From an uncultured Pelagibacteraceae bacterium (GTDB taxonomy: Bacteria > Pseudomonadota > Alphaproteobacteria > Pelagibacterales > Pelagibacteraceae), in NCBI GenBank assembly GCA_902623395.1, contig CACNTN010000001.1, positions 107,323 through 171,322 of the forward strand: DNA of 64,000 bases. The letters run 5' to 3'. The notes beneath the pieces were generated by a model. That model did not search any database, had not been told where the DNA came from, and worked only from the letters and a program-made list of their open reading frames with translations. This document shows positions 10,029 through 19,861 of the stretch, piece by piece. A program made the position numbers and the translations under genes. Positions within the stretch are counted from its first letter, which is position 1. The number at the start of each line of letters is the position of its first letter.

Positions 10029-10825
10029 AATCTAAAATTGCTTTAGCTTTTGAAAATTGTAAAAAAGAAAAAAGACCAGCATTGATTACATATACAGTTG
10101 CTGGAGATAATACTAAGAATAATTCTCTCAAAATTCTCAATAAAATATCAAAACATGCTGATATTTTAGAGCTTGGATTTGCACATAACACACCAATAGC
10201 AGATGGTGGGCAAATACAAGGTAGCTCGCACCGTGCCCTAAAAAATGGAATTAAATTGAAAGATGTTTTTCAAATTGTGAAAAAATTTAAAAAAGATAAA
10301 CCTAATAAACCAATTATACTAATGGGCTATTTCAATTTGATTTATCAAAAAGGTGAAGACAATTTTTTAAAGAACTGTAAGTCTTCAGGAGTAGACGGTT
10401 TAATTATAGTTGATCTACCTTATCCTGAAAATAAAAATTTTGCCAATAAGTGTAAAAAAAAATCAATAAATTTTATACAACTTTTATCCCCTACAACATC
10501 AAAAAATAGGATGAAAAAAATTATTAAGGACTCACACGATATGATTTATTATATTTCAATGCTATCAACTACAGGCGGAAAATTAAAAGTATCCCCTAAA
10601 AAAATTCTTCAAAACTATAATAATATAAAACGCATCAATCCTAAAAAAAACCTTGTAATTGGATTCGGAATTACTGATAAAACCATTTCATCGCTTAAAT
10701 CGGCTAATGGATTGGTTGTAGGTAGTATGTTGTGCAAAACTATAGCAAATACACTCAAAATGAGACAAAATCCTGTCACAAAGTTAGATAAAGTTGTGTA
10801 CAATCTTAAAAAAAAAATAATATGA
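10025..10825 (+). CDS. trpA: Tryptophan synthase alpha chain
   Basis: ADILELGFAHNTPIADGGQIQGSSHRAL, PIILMGYFNLIYQKG, DGLIIVDLPYPE. Confidence 0.93.
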   Translation: MKSKIALAFENCKKEKRPALITYTVAGDNTKNNSLKILNKISKHADILELGFAHNTPIADGGQIQGSSHRALKNGIKLKDVFQIVKKFKKDKPNKPIILMGYFNLIYQKGEDNFLKNCKSSGVDGLIIVDLPYPENKNFANKCKKKSINFIQLLSPTTSKNRMKKIIKDSHDMIYYISMLSTTGGKLKVSPKKILQNYNNIKRINPKKNLVIGFGITDKTISSLKSANGLVVGSMLCKTIANTLKMRQNPVTKLDKVVYNLKKKII

Positions 10826-11736
10826 ATTGGATTTCTAAATTTATAAAGCCAAAGATAAAATCTCTTTTTGAGAAAAAATCTTCAAAAACTGATGAAAATC
10901 TTTGGACAACATGCGGATGTAAAAATCTTATTTATAAAGAAGATTTAAATTCAAATCAAAAAGTTTGTCCAAAGTGCGGGGCACATCATAAATTGACCTG
11001 TCGAGAAAGATTTGAAACTTTTTTTGATAATAAGGAGTTTGAATTAATTGAAACTCCTTTGCCTAAAGATGATCCATTAAATTTTGAAGATAAAAAAAAA
11101 TACACCGATCGATTAAGCGCAGCTCGTAAACTCACTGGTCAAGATGATGCGATTTTAATTGCTAAAGGTAAAGTACAAAACATTAGTATGATTGTTGGAG
11201 CACAAGACTTCAGATTTATAGGTGGATCTTTTGGTGCGGCTTCTGGAGAAGCTTTTATTTCAGGCGCTCAAAATGCAATTGAAAAAAAAATACCTTATAT
11301 TTTCTTTAGTTGTTCGGGCGGCCAAAGAATGATGGAATCCTCTATAGCATTGATGCAAATGTCTAGAACTGCTTTGGCTGTAAATGAATTAAAGAAAAAT
11401 AATATTCCTTTCATAGTTGTTTTGACTGATCCAACAACTGGCGGAGTGACAGCTTCTTGGGCGATGTTAGGCGATATTCTAATAGCAGAACCAAAAGCTA
11501 CAATCGGATTTGCAGGTCGAAGAGTAATTCAAGACACTGTTCGTGAAACTTTACCTAACCAATTTCAAACTGCAGAATATGTGAAAGATCACGGCGGTAT
11601 CGATTTGGTGGTAGAAAGACAATACCTAAGTTCAACTATAGGAACTTTGTTAAATGTTCTGTTGAAAAAAGCAGAAGCTCAAGCTAAACAAGACTCGAAT
11701 GTCACAGTCGATAAGTCTTTACAAGCAGCTAGCTAA
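10822..11736 (+). CDS. accD: Acetyl-CoA carboxylase carboxyltransferase subunit beta
   Basis: Zn finger CGCKNLIYKEDLNSNQKVCPKCGAHHK; FSCSGGQRMMESSIALMQMSRT; TDPTTGGVTASWAMLGDI. Confidence 0.95.
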   Translation: MNWISKFIKPKIKSLFEKKSSKTDENLWTTCGCKNLIYKEDLNSNQKVCPKCGAHHKLTCRERFETFFDNKEFELIETPLPKDDPLNFEDKKKYTDRLSAARKLTGQDDAILIAKGKVQNISMIVGAQDFRFIGGSFGAASGEAFISGAQNAIEKKIPYIFFSCSGGQRMMESSIALMQMSRTALAVNELKKNNIPFIVVLTDPTTGGVTASWAMLGDILIAEPKATIGFAGRRVIQDTVRETLPNQFQTAEYVKDHGGIDLVVERQYLSSTIGTLLNVLLKKAEAQAKQDSNVTVDKSLQAAS

Positions 11737-12961
11737 TCATAAGCTTTTCAACAAAACTATAAATTTTAATTTAAAGAGAATTAAATTAGTTCTAAAAAAG
11801 TTAGGTCATCCAGAAATTAAACTTAATAATGTAATTAATTTTCTTGGCTCAAGTGGAAAATTTACAACCTTACACTCCGTAAAATGTTTTATTGAAGCTA
11901 ATAGACAAACAACAACCGCTTATATCTCTCCGTCTCTCAAAGATATTAAAGAACGATTTTGGATGGGTGATAGATATTTGACTCATCAAGAAATTAAACA
12001 ATCAATTACAATAATTGCAAAATTAAAAGTGCCTCTTACTATTTTTGAAGTTCTTACAGTAGTTTATATCATTAATGCAGCAAAAAAAAACACTGACTAT
12101 CACTTAGTCGAAGCAGGCGCATTATTTGCCAAAGACTCAACCAATGTATTTGATTTTCCGCTAGCTCAAGTAATCGTGAATATTAACAAACAACATTTAA
12201 ATTTTCTTAAAAAAAAAACATTGGATGAGGTTGTTTATCAGAAAGTAGGTTTTTTATGTAATTTTACCGAAATTTATATTGGCAAACAAAGACCCGATGT
12301 ATTAAGCAAAATTAAAAGAAATCTTGGAAAAAATAAAAGTAAAATAAATTATCCAAATTCATGGAAATTAGTAAAAAAGAATAAAAATTTTTTTTATAAA
12401 GACAAGAAAAATAAAATTAAGCTTAATACCAAAAATATTCATTCAAAGGGATTATTAGAAAATCTTTGTCATGCAATAAAAATAGCACTTGATTTAAAAA
12501 TTGACAGAAAAGTCATTGAAAGAACTATTCCAAGTATTTCTTTTGAAGGAAGATTTCAGTATTTAAAAAAAGGTAAGATAAAAGATAAACTCTTTAGCAA
12601 TGAACAAATTATGTTAGATGGAGCTCATGCAGAAGCTGATGCCAAAAATCTAGCTAATTATTTAAGAAATTTAAAAGTGCCTAAATATGCTGTTTGGGCC
12701 ATGATGAAAAATAAAGAACCTGATTTATTCATAAAACAATTTAAGGGAATTTTTAAAAAGATAATAACTATGCCGATTGAAAATGAGAAGAATTGTTTAT
12801 CTGCAGAAAATTTAAAATCTATAGGTAAAAAAAATCAATTTAATGTAGATAAAGCTAATAACTTTAATGAAGCAATTAAGAAAATTAGCTCCTCTAAGAA
12901 GAAATTAATAAACTGTATAGGCTCTCTTTATAATATTGGAAATATACTAATTAAAAATTAG
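11699..12961 (+). CDS. folC: Folylpolyglutamate synthase / dihydrofolate synthase
   Basis: Mur-ligase-like; NFLGSSGKFTTLHSVKCFIE, FEGRFQYL, IMLDGAHAEADAKNLA; accD-folC adjacency. Confidence 0.88.
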   Translation: MSQSISLYKQLANHKLFNKTINFNLKRIKLVLKKLGHPEIKLNNVINFLGSSGKFTTLHSVKCFIEANRQTTTAYISPSLKDIKERFWMGDRYLTHQEIKQSITIIAKLKVPLTIFEVLTVVYIINAAKKNTDYHLVEAGALFAKDSTNVFDFPLAQVIVNINKQHLNFLKKKTLDEVVYQKVGFLCNFTEIYIGKQRPDVLSKIKRNLGKNKSKINYPNSWKLVKKNKNFFYKDKKNKIKLNTKNIHSKGLLENLCHAIKIALDLKIDRKVIERTIPSISFEGRFQYLKKGKIKDKLFSNEQIMLDGAHAEADAKNLANYLRNLKVPKYAVWAMMKNKEPDLFIKQFKGIFKKIITMPIENEKNCLSAENLKSIGKKNQFNVDKANNFNEAIKKISSSKKKLINCIGSLYNIGNILIKN

Positions 12962-13275
12962 ATATGTGGCTGGATAAACTCTAGCATATCTTTTTCATTA
13001 GTAGCTCCAACTTTAGTGCCCACAAGTTTTCCGCCCTTAAATAAAAGTATAGTAGGTACACCTCTTACTGAATACTTTGTAGGTTCGTTGGGCTGACTTT
13101 CGATATCATGATAGTAACAGTCAATTTTGTCAGCCATATCATTAGAAATCTTTTCTATGATTGGTTTTAATTGCTGGCATGGTCCGCACCAGCTTGCCGA
13201 AAATTGAATTAGATTTAATTTGCTTCCATTAATTTGATCTTGAAATTTTTCATCTGTAGAATTTTTAAATGCCAT
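12958..13275 (-). CDS. trxA: Thioredoxin
   Basis: FSASWCGPCQQLKPIIEKIS active site, RGVPTILLFKGG. Confidence 0.93.
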   Translation of the reverse strand: MAFKNSTDEKFQDQINGSKLNLIQFSASWCGPCQQLKPIIEKISNDMADKIDCYYHDIESQPNEPTKYSVRGVPTILLFKGGKLVGTKVGATNEKDMLEFIQPHI

Positions 13276-13309
13276 AATACTTAAATAAATAATTTAAATT
13301 TTTTGTCAA

Positions 13310-14731
13310 CTATGCAGATAAGTAATGTTTTTCTAAATCTTCAACGTATGCGTTAATTTCGTCTAAAATTTTTAATTTTTCATTATCCTCTTGTTTTTCA
13401 AATTTTGCTCTTAAAGTGTCAATTTCTGAATAAGTTCTTGGTATAGTGTTCCATTTTTCATTGTTCGTACTCAAAAGTTTCTTGGCTGTATCTTTATGTA
13501 TTAAATTATAATCCTCTTTACTTAAAACTTCAGGTTTTTCCATATAAAGAAGTTTTTTTCCAAAATATTGTAGACGCTCATCTTTAAATTTAGAAATTAC
13601 ACTTAATTTTTTATCCCACTCAGCAGAATGGAATTCAGGCATTACTTTATTGTCCTCTACTGTTGTAAATTTAGCGTAGATACTTTCCTCGTTATATAAA
13701 TCTTCTTGCGATTTACTTTGTTCTTTTTCCTCTATCTCTGAACGCTTTATAGATTGAATTTTTTCTGCAAATTCTTTATTTTTTCTAACAAGTTCTGCCC
13801 TAGCTTTTAATTTTGATATCCCTATAACTTTATACTCCTCAAATTTATCTCCATAAGATGGATTCATTATAACTGGATGTTTATTATGTCTTACGGTTCT
13901 CATGAACTTTGGTTGCTTTTTCATTGCAGCCTCTAGTTCCTTTAATGGCATGTTTAAGTAAGGTGTTGGATCATGTCTCAAATCAAAACATAACGGCCAT
14001 TGATATTGAGGGTGCTGACACACAAATGTTTGCACATAAGGTCTACTACGTCCGTAAAAGTATTCATTAGTGCAAAAGAAAAGTTCTTTTTTGATAATTT
14101 CTAATGATTGAGTTTTATCCATAGTTAACATGCTTGCTTTCCAAACATTAGGTGCTTTTTTACAAATAATTTTAGCTATTCCTACTGTTGCCATAACATC
14201 ACCAATTGCACTATGAGCGTTACCATGTTCAATGCCGTTAAGAGGCGCCATTTGATCTAATTTATAAACATCATTACCTTTTTCGTTAACAGAGTTTTTT
14301 AATGTGTTTGGGTAATACAAATTAGCTGCTCTAGCTAAACTCAGAACATCTCCTCTTGTGTTTCCATTTGTACTAGTGATGTAGGGATATTCTAAAGTTT
14401 GAAATAGAGTACACCTTAAAAACTCTTCGTCGAATTCTATCGAGTTGAATCCTATGTAAGTAGCTTTCCCCCATCTTTTTAAAGTTTCAACAAATTGTCT
14501 GATCATCTCATAATGAGATAAATTTGAATTCTTTAACATCTGGGGTGACGATTTATTTACAATCAGTGCCATAGCTTCAGGAATAATTCCTGGACTTAAC
14601 CTGCATCTAGCATCAAATCTATCTAGTTCATCAAGATTATCATTCGTTAAGACAGCACCAATTTGAATTATCTGACCCCAGTATTTATTAGATGAACTGG
14701 TCTCAAAATCGTAAAATACAAAGTTTGCCAC
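13310..14731 (-). CDS. sbcB: Exodeoxyribonuclease I (DnaQ-fold ssDNA exonuclease)
   Basis: FVFYDFETSSSNKYWGQIIQIGAVLTNDNL, YIGFNSIEFDEEFLRCTLFQTL, HSAIGDVMATVGIAKII; length and C-terminal helical region typical of ExoI. Confidence 0.88.
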   Translation of the reverse strand: MANFVFYDFETSSSNKYWGQIIQIGAVLTNDNLDELDRFDARCRLSPGIIPEAMALIVNKSSPQMLKNSNLSHYEMIRQFVETLKRWGKATYIGFNSIEFDEEFLRCTLFQTLEYPYITSTNGNTRGDVLSLARAANLYYPNTLKNSVNEKGNDVYKLDQMAPLNGIEHGNAHSAIGDVMATVGIAKIICKKAPNVWKASMLTMDKTQSLEIIKKELFFCTNEYFYGRSRPYVQTFVCQHPQYQWPLCFDLRHDPTPYLNMPLKELEAAMKKQPKFMRTVRHNKHPVIMNPSYGDKFEEYKVIGISKLKARAELVRKNKEFAEKIQSIKRSEIEEKEQSKSQEDLYNEESIYAKFTTVEDNKVMPEFHSAEWDKKLSVISKFKDERLQYFGKKLLYMEKPEVLSKEDYNLIHKDTAKKLLSTNNEKWNTIPRTYSEIDTLRAKFEKQEDNEKLKILDEINAYVEDLEKHYLSA

Positions 14732-15804
14732 TACTTTAATACTTTCAAGTTCTTTGGATTTGTTTCTGGATTAATCTCAATAGTTTCAGGTTCCTCAATG
14801 TTTGCTAAAACGTTTGTAATAGACCTTCCAGATTTACCTGCTTCATCTATTTTTTTCATAGTAAGATTGGCATTTCTGTAAATTTCTTCGATAAGTTTCA
14901 TGTGATTTACAAAATTAAATTTTAAGTTTTGTAGATCGTCATATATTTTTTTACTCTTTTGCGAAATCTGAACAGACTCATACCCCCAATGAAGAGTTTG
15001 TAGAAAAACAGACAGAGTTGTTGGGCCCAAAATATTAATATTATATTCACGATATAGCGTATGAATTAATGGTTCTTTAGTTTTCGGATCTCTATAATTA
15101 CACGCTTCAAAAAACAAACTTTCAGTCGGCAAGTATACAACTCCAAAAGGAGCTGTCTTTGGTGGGTCAATATAAAGCTCATTAATATTTGAGGCTTTAG
15201 TATCAATTGCAGAGGCAAGTTTCCTTCTTGCGTCTGCAGATAATTTTTTATCTTTAAGTTCATCTGCGTCTTTTATTTTTTCTAAGTGTGAAACTGGGAA
15301 AAATGAATCAACAGCTACCAAAACATCTTTTGGTAGTCTAATAGCAAACTCTACTGTGCCAGTAGTATTTGGTTTTATTCTTGCATTTGGAATATATTGA
15401 CTTGGTGACAAAAGGTCTTTTAATAATGATGCTAACGAAAACTCCGCAGCCGTTCCGAATTTCTTTACATTTGAAAATATTTTAGTTAAGTTTTCTTGAG
15501 ATTGTTCCATTTTTTGAACTTTTTCATTAAAATTTTTTACGTTTTCCTCGTATCTTGTAAAAGAGTCAGTAATATCCTTAGTAATTTTATTAGAAAAACT
15601 ATTATATGATGTTGCTACACTTTCAAATTTACTTGTCATTTCTTTCTTAAATTCTGAAAATTTTTCTTCCTCGTTTTTTTTCCGCTGTTCATCTAGAAGT
15701 TTTTCTTTTTTGAAACTTAAATAATATTTAAAACCAATAACACAAATTATAACTAACAATATTAATACAAGTGTATTTACTATTAAAAAAAGATTAGTAG
15801 TCAT
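14731..15804 (-). CDS. rmuC: DNA recombination protein RmuC
   Basis: N-terminal TM + coiled coil; GTAAEFSLASLLKDLLSPSQY, LPKDVLVAVDSFFPVSHLEKI, PTESLFFEA, GPTTLSVFLQTL RmuC motifs. Confidence 0.92.
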   Translation of the reverse strand: MTTNLFLIVNTLVLILLVIICVIGFKYYLSFKKEKLLDEQRKKNEEEKFSEFKKEMTSKFESVATSYNSFSNKITKDITDSFTRYEENVKNFNEKVQKMEQSQENLTKIFSNVKKFGTAAEFSLASLLKDLLSPSQYIPNARIKPNTTGTVEFAIRLPKDVLVAVDSFFPVSHLEKIKDADELKDKKLSADARRKLASAIDTKASNINELYIDPPKTAPFGVVYLPTESLFFEACNYRDPKTKEPLIHTLYREYNINILGPTTLSVFLQTLHWGYESVQISQKSKKIYDDLQNLKFNFVNHMKLIEEIYRNANLTMKKIDEAGKSGRSITNVLANIEEPETIEINPETNPKNLKVLK

Positions 15805-16117
15805 TTTTTCTAATTTCCTCCTCTCTTATAATAAAAATTCTCAAGTCTTTTCCTTGAATAACAATATGTTTTGCACCTTTTCTTTTCCATTTCGGACCTA
15901 TAAAAATTTTCATTTTTTTCTTTTCATCAATAATCATTTCATATTTATTCTTATATTTTTCTGCAGGTTTAATGCCATTAATTTTTCTCTCAATTTTCCT
16001 CCAATTCGCTGCTGTTCTAGAGCTAATATTAAATTTTGGTAATTCACATGGTGCATAAAACTTATCATCCTCAATTTGATCAACATTTATATAAGGTTTT
16101 TTTTTAATATCAGTCAT
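15794..16117 (-). CDS. Hypothetical protein (107 aa) between HTH protein and rmuC
   Basis: Open frame overlapping both neighbours (8 bp and 11 bp); no family recognised. Confidence 0.7.
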   Translation of the reverse strand: MTDIKKKPYINVDQIEDDKFYAPCELPKFNISSRTAANWRKIERKINGIKPAEKYKNKYEMIIDEKKKMKIFIGPKWKRKGAKHIVIQGKDLRIFIIREEEIRKNDY

Positions 16118-18080
16118 CTTTTGATTTTAAGTTTTGAACTTCAGCTTTCAGTTTTTCAATTTCATATTTAAGCTCTTTGTTAAATTCGAAAGTATCTCTT
16201 GCAATTAATTCCTGTTTCTTGACTCCCCTATCAATATTTCTCTCAGTTCTTTGATTAAATTCTGCTTGGCTTTTTTTTATTTCAGCAAAATATTTAGAGA
16301 AATCTGTTTCTATATTTCGTGGGCTTGGCTCTGACTTAAGTTCTACTACTTTTCCGTCTTCTGTTATTAAATCAGGTCTATATCTTTTTCGAATTGATAT
16401 GTTTTCAAGTTGCCTTTTCTTTATATTTTCAAGTTGTTCTATTGTTTCATTTGATATTTTTTTACTTTCCTTTAAAGATTTTTCAATACTGTCTAAATAT
16501 TTTTTATATTTTTGAGAGTCTATTTTTTCTCTATTGAAGTAGTTCGTTGTTAAATTGCTTTGCTTTATTAATTGAGATCTTAGTTCACTTTTTTTACTAA
16601 CTCTTTTACTATCTAGGACAGCTACAACTGGGAAAATGTTAATAGGTTTAACATTTTCCAATACAATTGAGTTCTGTAATAAATTAATTAGAATTTTTAA
16701 TTGAGTAAAATTTTTGGTATTTGCCAATGTTGTTATTAAGTCACTATGTGTTGAATAAATAGAAGTTATACCTTTAATAGATTTCTTATAATGTCCCACA
16801 ACAAAAATCGATGAATTTAATGAATATTTTATCAATTCATTCATTTGCTTCATAACTTCTATAACATCGGCTCCTTTATTAGCATCTTTATTTTGAGTTA
16901 ATAACTCCATATAAATTTTATCTTCTGATATTTCCTTTCTAAGCTCGTTTGCATCAATTTCAAAAACACAAAGTGTTAGATTTTTTAGATTTTCCTTTTC
17001 ATTTTCTTTATAATAAAAAATGTCTTTATTGTTCAAGGAGCATTCGGACGACGTTACTCTTATTGCTTCCACATCTGGCCTGTAAATATCCCTAGGACAA
17101 TTTATGCTATCAAGAGACTCCGTTTGAAATTCCTCTCGTTTTTTAGCTTTCAATTCTTGTTCTTTAACTCTTCCTGGAAAGATTTTACCTTTTATTAATT
17201 GGATTTTTCTCTGAATTTCGATTTTCTTAAATACATTCTCAAGTTCGTCATCTTTTTTAGAATCTTTTGAGTAAAGACTCATTATATATTCTATATCGAA
17301 AGCTTCCCCCTCAGTCGAAAAATCAACATAACCTTTTAACGGAATTTCAATATCATTAAATAATATTTCGCTTGGATCCATACCAAAAAACTTTGCATAA
17401 TCTTTGGCTGTTTGCCTATTCACATCTAACGTGTTTTGTATATGTCTATAAATTGTTGCCTCATTTAAACCAGTTCCTACCGCTATTTCTTTCGGAGTAA
17501 TATTTTTCTTTTTAATTATCTCATTTAAGATTTGATTTGGCGTTTTTTTGTCAAATATGGTGTTTTGCTCTTTGTCTATGACGTCGATACTTTTACCTTG
17601 CTGTTCTATATGATTTAAATGATTAATAAATGCTGAATTAATTACATTATCCCACTCTTTAATAAATTTCTCATGTTTAAATCTGTCCTTAATTCTTTTA
17701 GAAATTTCTAAAAATAATTTACTAGCTTCAAAGTGATTAATACGGTGCGTGAATTTAGCGTTGTTTCTTGCAAATACTACTTGTTCTACCCTAGATAATT
17801 GTTTTATTGATTGATGTTTATTCGATCTTAAAAATGATTTGTCAAAATAAAATAATTTTACTTCATATGAAAAATCAGCAGTTCTAGATTGTGTACCACT
17901 CTTTTTTGATTGTATTGTTGTGAATATCTCAAAATCATGCAGGAATAGACTTTTTTTTTGGTCGTTTGTAGGAGGCCTTGGAGACCATCCTCCTGAAAAT
18001 TTTTCTCCTTTATCTGTTTTTGGAGTATCCCATAATGTAAGTTTATCTTTTGGTTTTTTAATATTCTTTTTATTAGTCAT
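16110..18080 (-). CDS. 656-aa HTH (XRE-type) protein with C-terminal coiled coil
   Basis: Central HTH TPNQILNEIIKKKNITPKEIAVGTGLNEATIYRHIQNTLDVNRQTAKDYAKFFGMDPSEIL; downstream IPLKGYVDF region; C-terminal RYRPDLITEDGKVVELKSEPSPRNIE plus coiled coil. Confidence 0.75.
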   Translation of the reverse strand: MTNKKNIKKPKDKLTLWDTPKTDKGEKFSGGWSPRPPTNDQKKSLFLHDFEIFTTIQSKKSGTQSRTADFSYEVKLFYFDKSFLRSNKHQSIKQLSRVEQVVFARNNAKFTHRINHFEASKLFLEISKRIKDRFKHEKFIKEWDNVINSAFINHLNHIEQQGKSIDVIDKEQNTIFDKKTPNQILNEIIKKKNITPKEIAVGTGLNEATIYRHIQNTLDVNRQTAKDYAKFFGMDPSEILFNDIEIPLKGYVDFSTEGEAFDIEYIMSLYSKDSKKDDELENVFKKIEIQRKIQLIKGKIFPGRVKEQELKAKKREEFQTESLDSINCPRDIYRPDVEAIRVTSSECSLNNKDIFYYKENEKENLKNLTLCVFEIDANELRKEISEDKIYMELLTQNKDANKGADVIEVMKQMNELIKYSLNSSIFVVGHYKKSIKGITSIYSTHSDLITTLANTKNFTQLKILINLLQNSIVLENVKPINIFPVVAVLDSKRVSKKSELRSQLIKQSNLTTNYFNREKIDSQKYKKYLDSIEKSLKESKKISNETIEQLENIKKRQLENISIRKRYRPDLITEDGKVVELKSEPSPRNIETDFSKYFAEIKKSQAEFNQRTERNIDRGVKKQELIARDTFEFNKELKYEIEKLKAEVQNLKSKDD

Positions 18081-18275
18081 TTATCTTCATATAATAATTA
18101 TACATCTTTTTGTCAAGACTTTACCGTTTTATGCGAAAAATATTATAGCATATGGATAAACAAATATAATTAGCTTATTTATCGCTATTTTACTAGCTTT
18201 TTTGTCATTTATAATACATCTTAATGCAACTAATACGCACTTGCTATTGATATTTTTACAGATCTTATTAAATGT

Positions 18276-18311
18276 CCTCCCATGAACTTTATTAAAAACA
18301 AACATAGGAGG
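18276..18311 (+). promoter_or_regulatory. Candidate SD-sequestering stem-loop in the leader of the nurA-herA operon
   Basis: CCTCCCATG (18276-18284) pairs with CATAGGAGG (18303-18311), 8 of 9 positions, 18-nt loop; GGAGG is the SD of ATG 18321. Confidence 0.55.
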
Positions 18312-18320
18312 TTTAATAAA

Positions 18321-18566
18321 ATGCAAAGCTCAAGAAGACATGGATTCGATTCTTTATATCTTTCTTCTCCTTTCTATCAATTCATGTCTTCAGGAGCTGG
18401 TAAAGTTAAAGTTCATCAAAGGTCATTTAAAAACAAATACCTGGCAGCAAAATTCTGCAAACGTATTTCTCAACTATACAAAGCAATGTTTAAAAAAAAA
18501 TTAAAAATAGTAAGAAACGGTAATTTAAGAAAAGTCAAATATACAACTGGAGGATTAATAAACTAA
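18321..18566 (+). CDS. Small basic hypothetical protein (81 aa), first gene of nurA-herA operon
   Basis: ORF track starts at 18282, but a strong SD (ATAGGAGGTTTAATAAA-ATG) supports ATG 18321: MQSSRRHGFDSLYLSSPFYQFMSSGAGKVKVHQRSFKNKY. Confidence 0.8.
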   Translation: MQSSRRHGFDSLYLSSPFYQFMSSGAGKVKVHQRSFKNKYLAAKFCKRISQLYKAMFKKKLKIVRNGNLRKVKYTTGGLIN

Positions 18567-19861
18567 TGAAAGACTTTTACTCAACGATTAAAAATAACTC
18601 TAATTTATTCATAAACTTTATGAATAAAGCAATAACAGCTAGTCCACAAGTACAAGATAATTTTTTGAAGGTAACAAATAATGTTGCTAATACAATTTAT
18701 AAACTTTTAAAACATGGAAATCATATAATTGATCTTGAATATATACCTAATGACTTTTGGATTAAGAATAAGAATAAAACTGTAGCGTTTGTAGACGGAG
18801 GTGTAGACAAGGCTTCTATAATTTCCACAGCACCTTTATCTATTAGAGCAGGAAGCTACATCGTAAACAAATCAAAACAAAAAGAGCTTTTTGAAGAGAA
18901 TATGATCTTCTTGGGAGATCTTTACGATCCAAATAATGAACTTTATGAATTTTTGGAGGACGCTCACGAAGAAGAAGCTCTTTTATCTCGAAAAAAAGAC
19001 GGAGCTAGAATCATCTTTGAAGCAGCGACTTTAGTTAAACATGTTTTAATGAAACAGAGTTTAGACTATTGTTTTTTACATGGACCAATTCAGGCTATAC
19101 TAACCCCTTTTACACATGCTTCTTTCCCACCATTCTGTCAATTTGCAGTAGAGAATATTTTACCTTTCAATAACAATAGAAAGCTCAATAAGGATCAAAG
19201 ACATTTTATTAATATATATCTTGAGTGCATTAAGTTTATTAAAAAAAGTAAGTTTCCTATTTGGGGTGTGGTAGAAACAGCGGTTTCTGCGTCTTATATA
19301 AAAAATATTCTCTTCATAAATAAAAATAAAGGGATAATCTCTCAAAAGGATTATTCTCAAACTATATCGGTAATAAACAAGTATAGAATTACAGATACAA
19401 ATTTGTTTGAAATAATACTCAAAAAAAATCAAGGTCTTAAGCCTTTAGAAATTCAAAAACAATTTTATGGGTACAAATTAATTCAAAAATCTATTTGGGA
19501 CGATGTAGTTGAACAATACCCAAATATCTTCATGGGTTATATCAAAGTTACTGATAACCAGTGTCCGATAAGAATTGAAACTTTAAATTATCCAGAAAAT
19601 TTTATTAAGGATTACCATTATATCCTTGCCGTATCGAAATTGCTTCCATCGTATTCTTTTCCAATAGGGTTAGACGTAGTTGATAAATTTGCAAAGATAC
19701 CCAACTGGTTATCTAAAGCATCTAGAAATTATCATACATCTTACTTGCTAAAGAAAGCGATTGCTAAAAGAGATAAAAATACAATCTCATTGGCTGTTAA
19801 AATCTTATCAAAAAAAAATAGAGGATGGTCGAATAGACCAGCTAGGGGGTTAAGAAGATGA
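18566..19861 (+). CDS. nurA: NurA-domain nuclease
   Basis: NurA core: TVAFVDGGVDKASIISTAPLSIRAGSY, CFLHGPIQAILTPF, IWGVVETAVSASYI, FMGYIKVTDNQCPIRIETL; overlaps herA by 4 bp. Confidence 0.85.
   Translation: MKDFYSTIKNNSNLFINFMNKAITASPQVQDNFLKVTNNVANTIYKLLKHGNHIIDLEYIPNDFWIKNKNKTVAFVDGGVDKASIISTAPLSIRAGSYIVNKSKQKELFEENMIFLGDLYDPNNELYEFLEDAHEEEALLSRKKDGARIIFEAATLVKHVLMKQSLDYCFLHGPIQAILTPFTHASFPPFCQFAVENILPFNNNRKLNKDQRHFINIYLECIKFIKKSKFPIWGVVETAVSASYIKNILFINKNKGIISQKDYSQTISVINKYRITDTNLFEIILKKNQGLKPLEIQKQFYGYKLIQKSIWDDVVEQYPNIFMGYIKVTDNQCPIRIETLNYPENFIKDYHYILAVSKLLPSYSFPIGLDVVDKFAKIPNWLSKASRNYHTSYLLKKAIAKRDKNTISLAVKILSKKNRGWSNRPARGLRR

Noticed and set aside
18282-18320. Upstream ATG at 18282 as the real start of the small basic protein
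   Set aside because: It lies in the 5' arm of the hairpin with no SD; ATG 18321 has a strong, well-spaced GGAGG.
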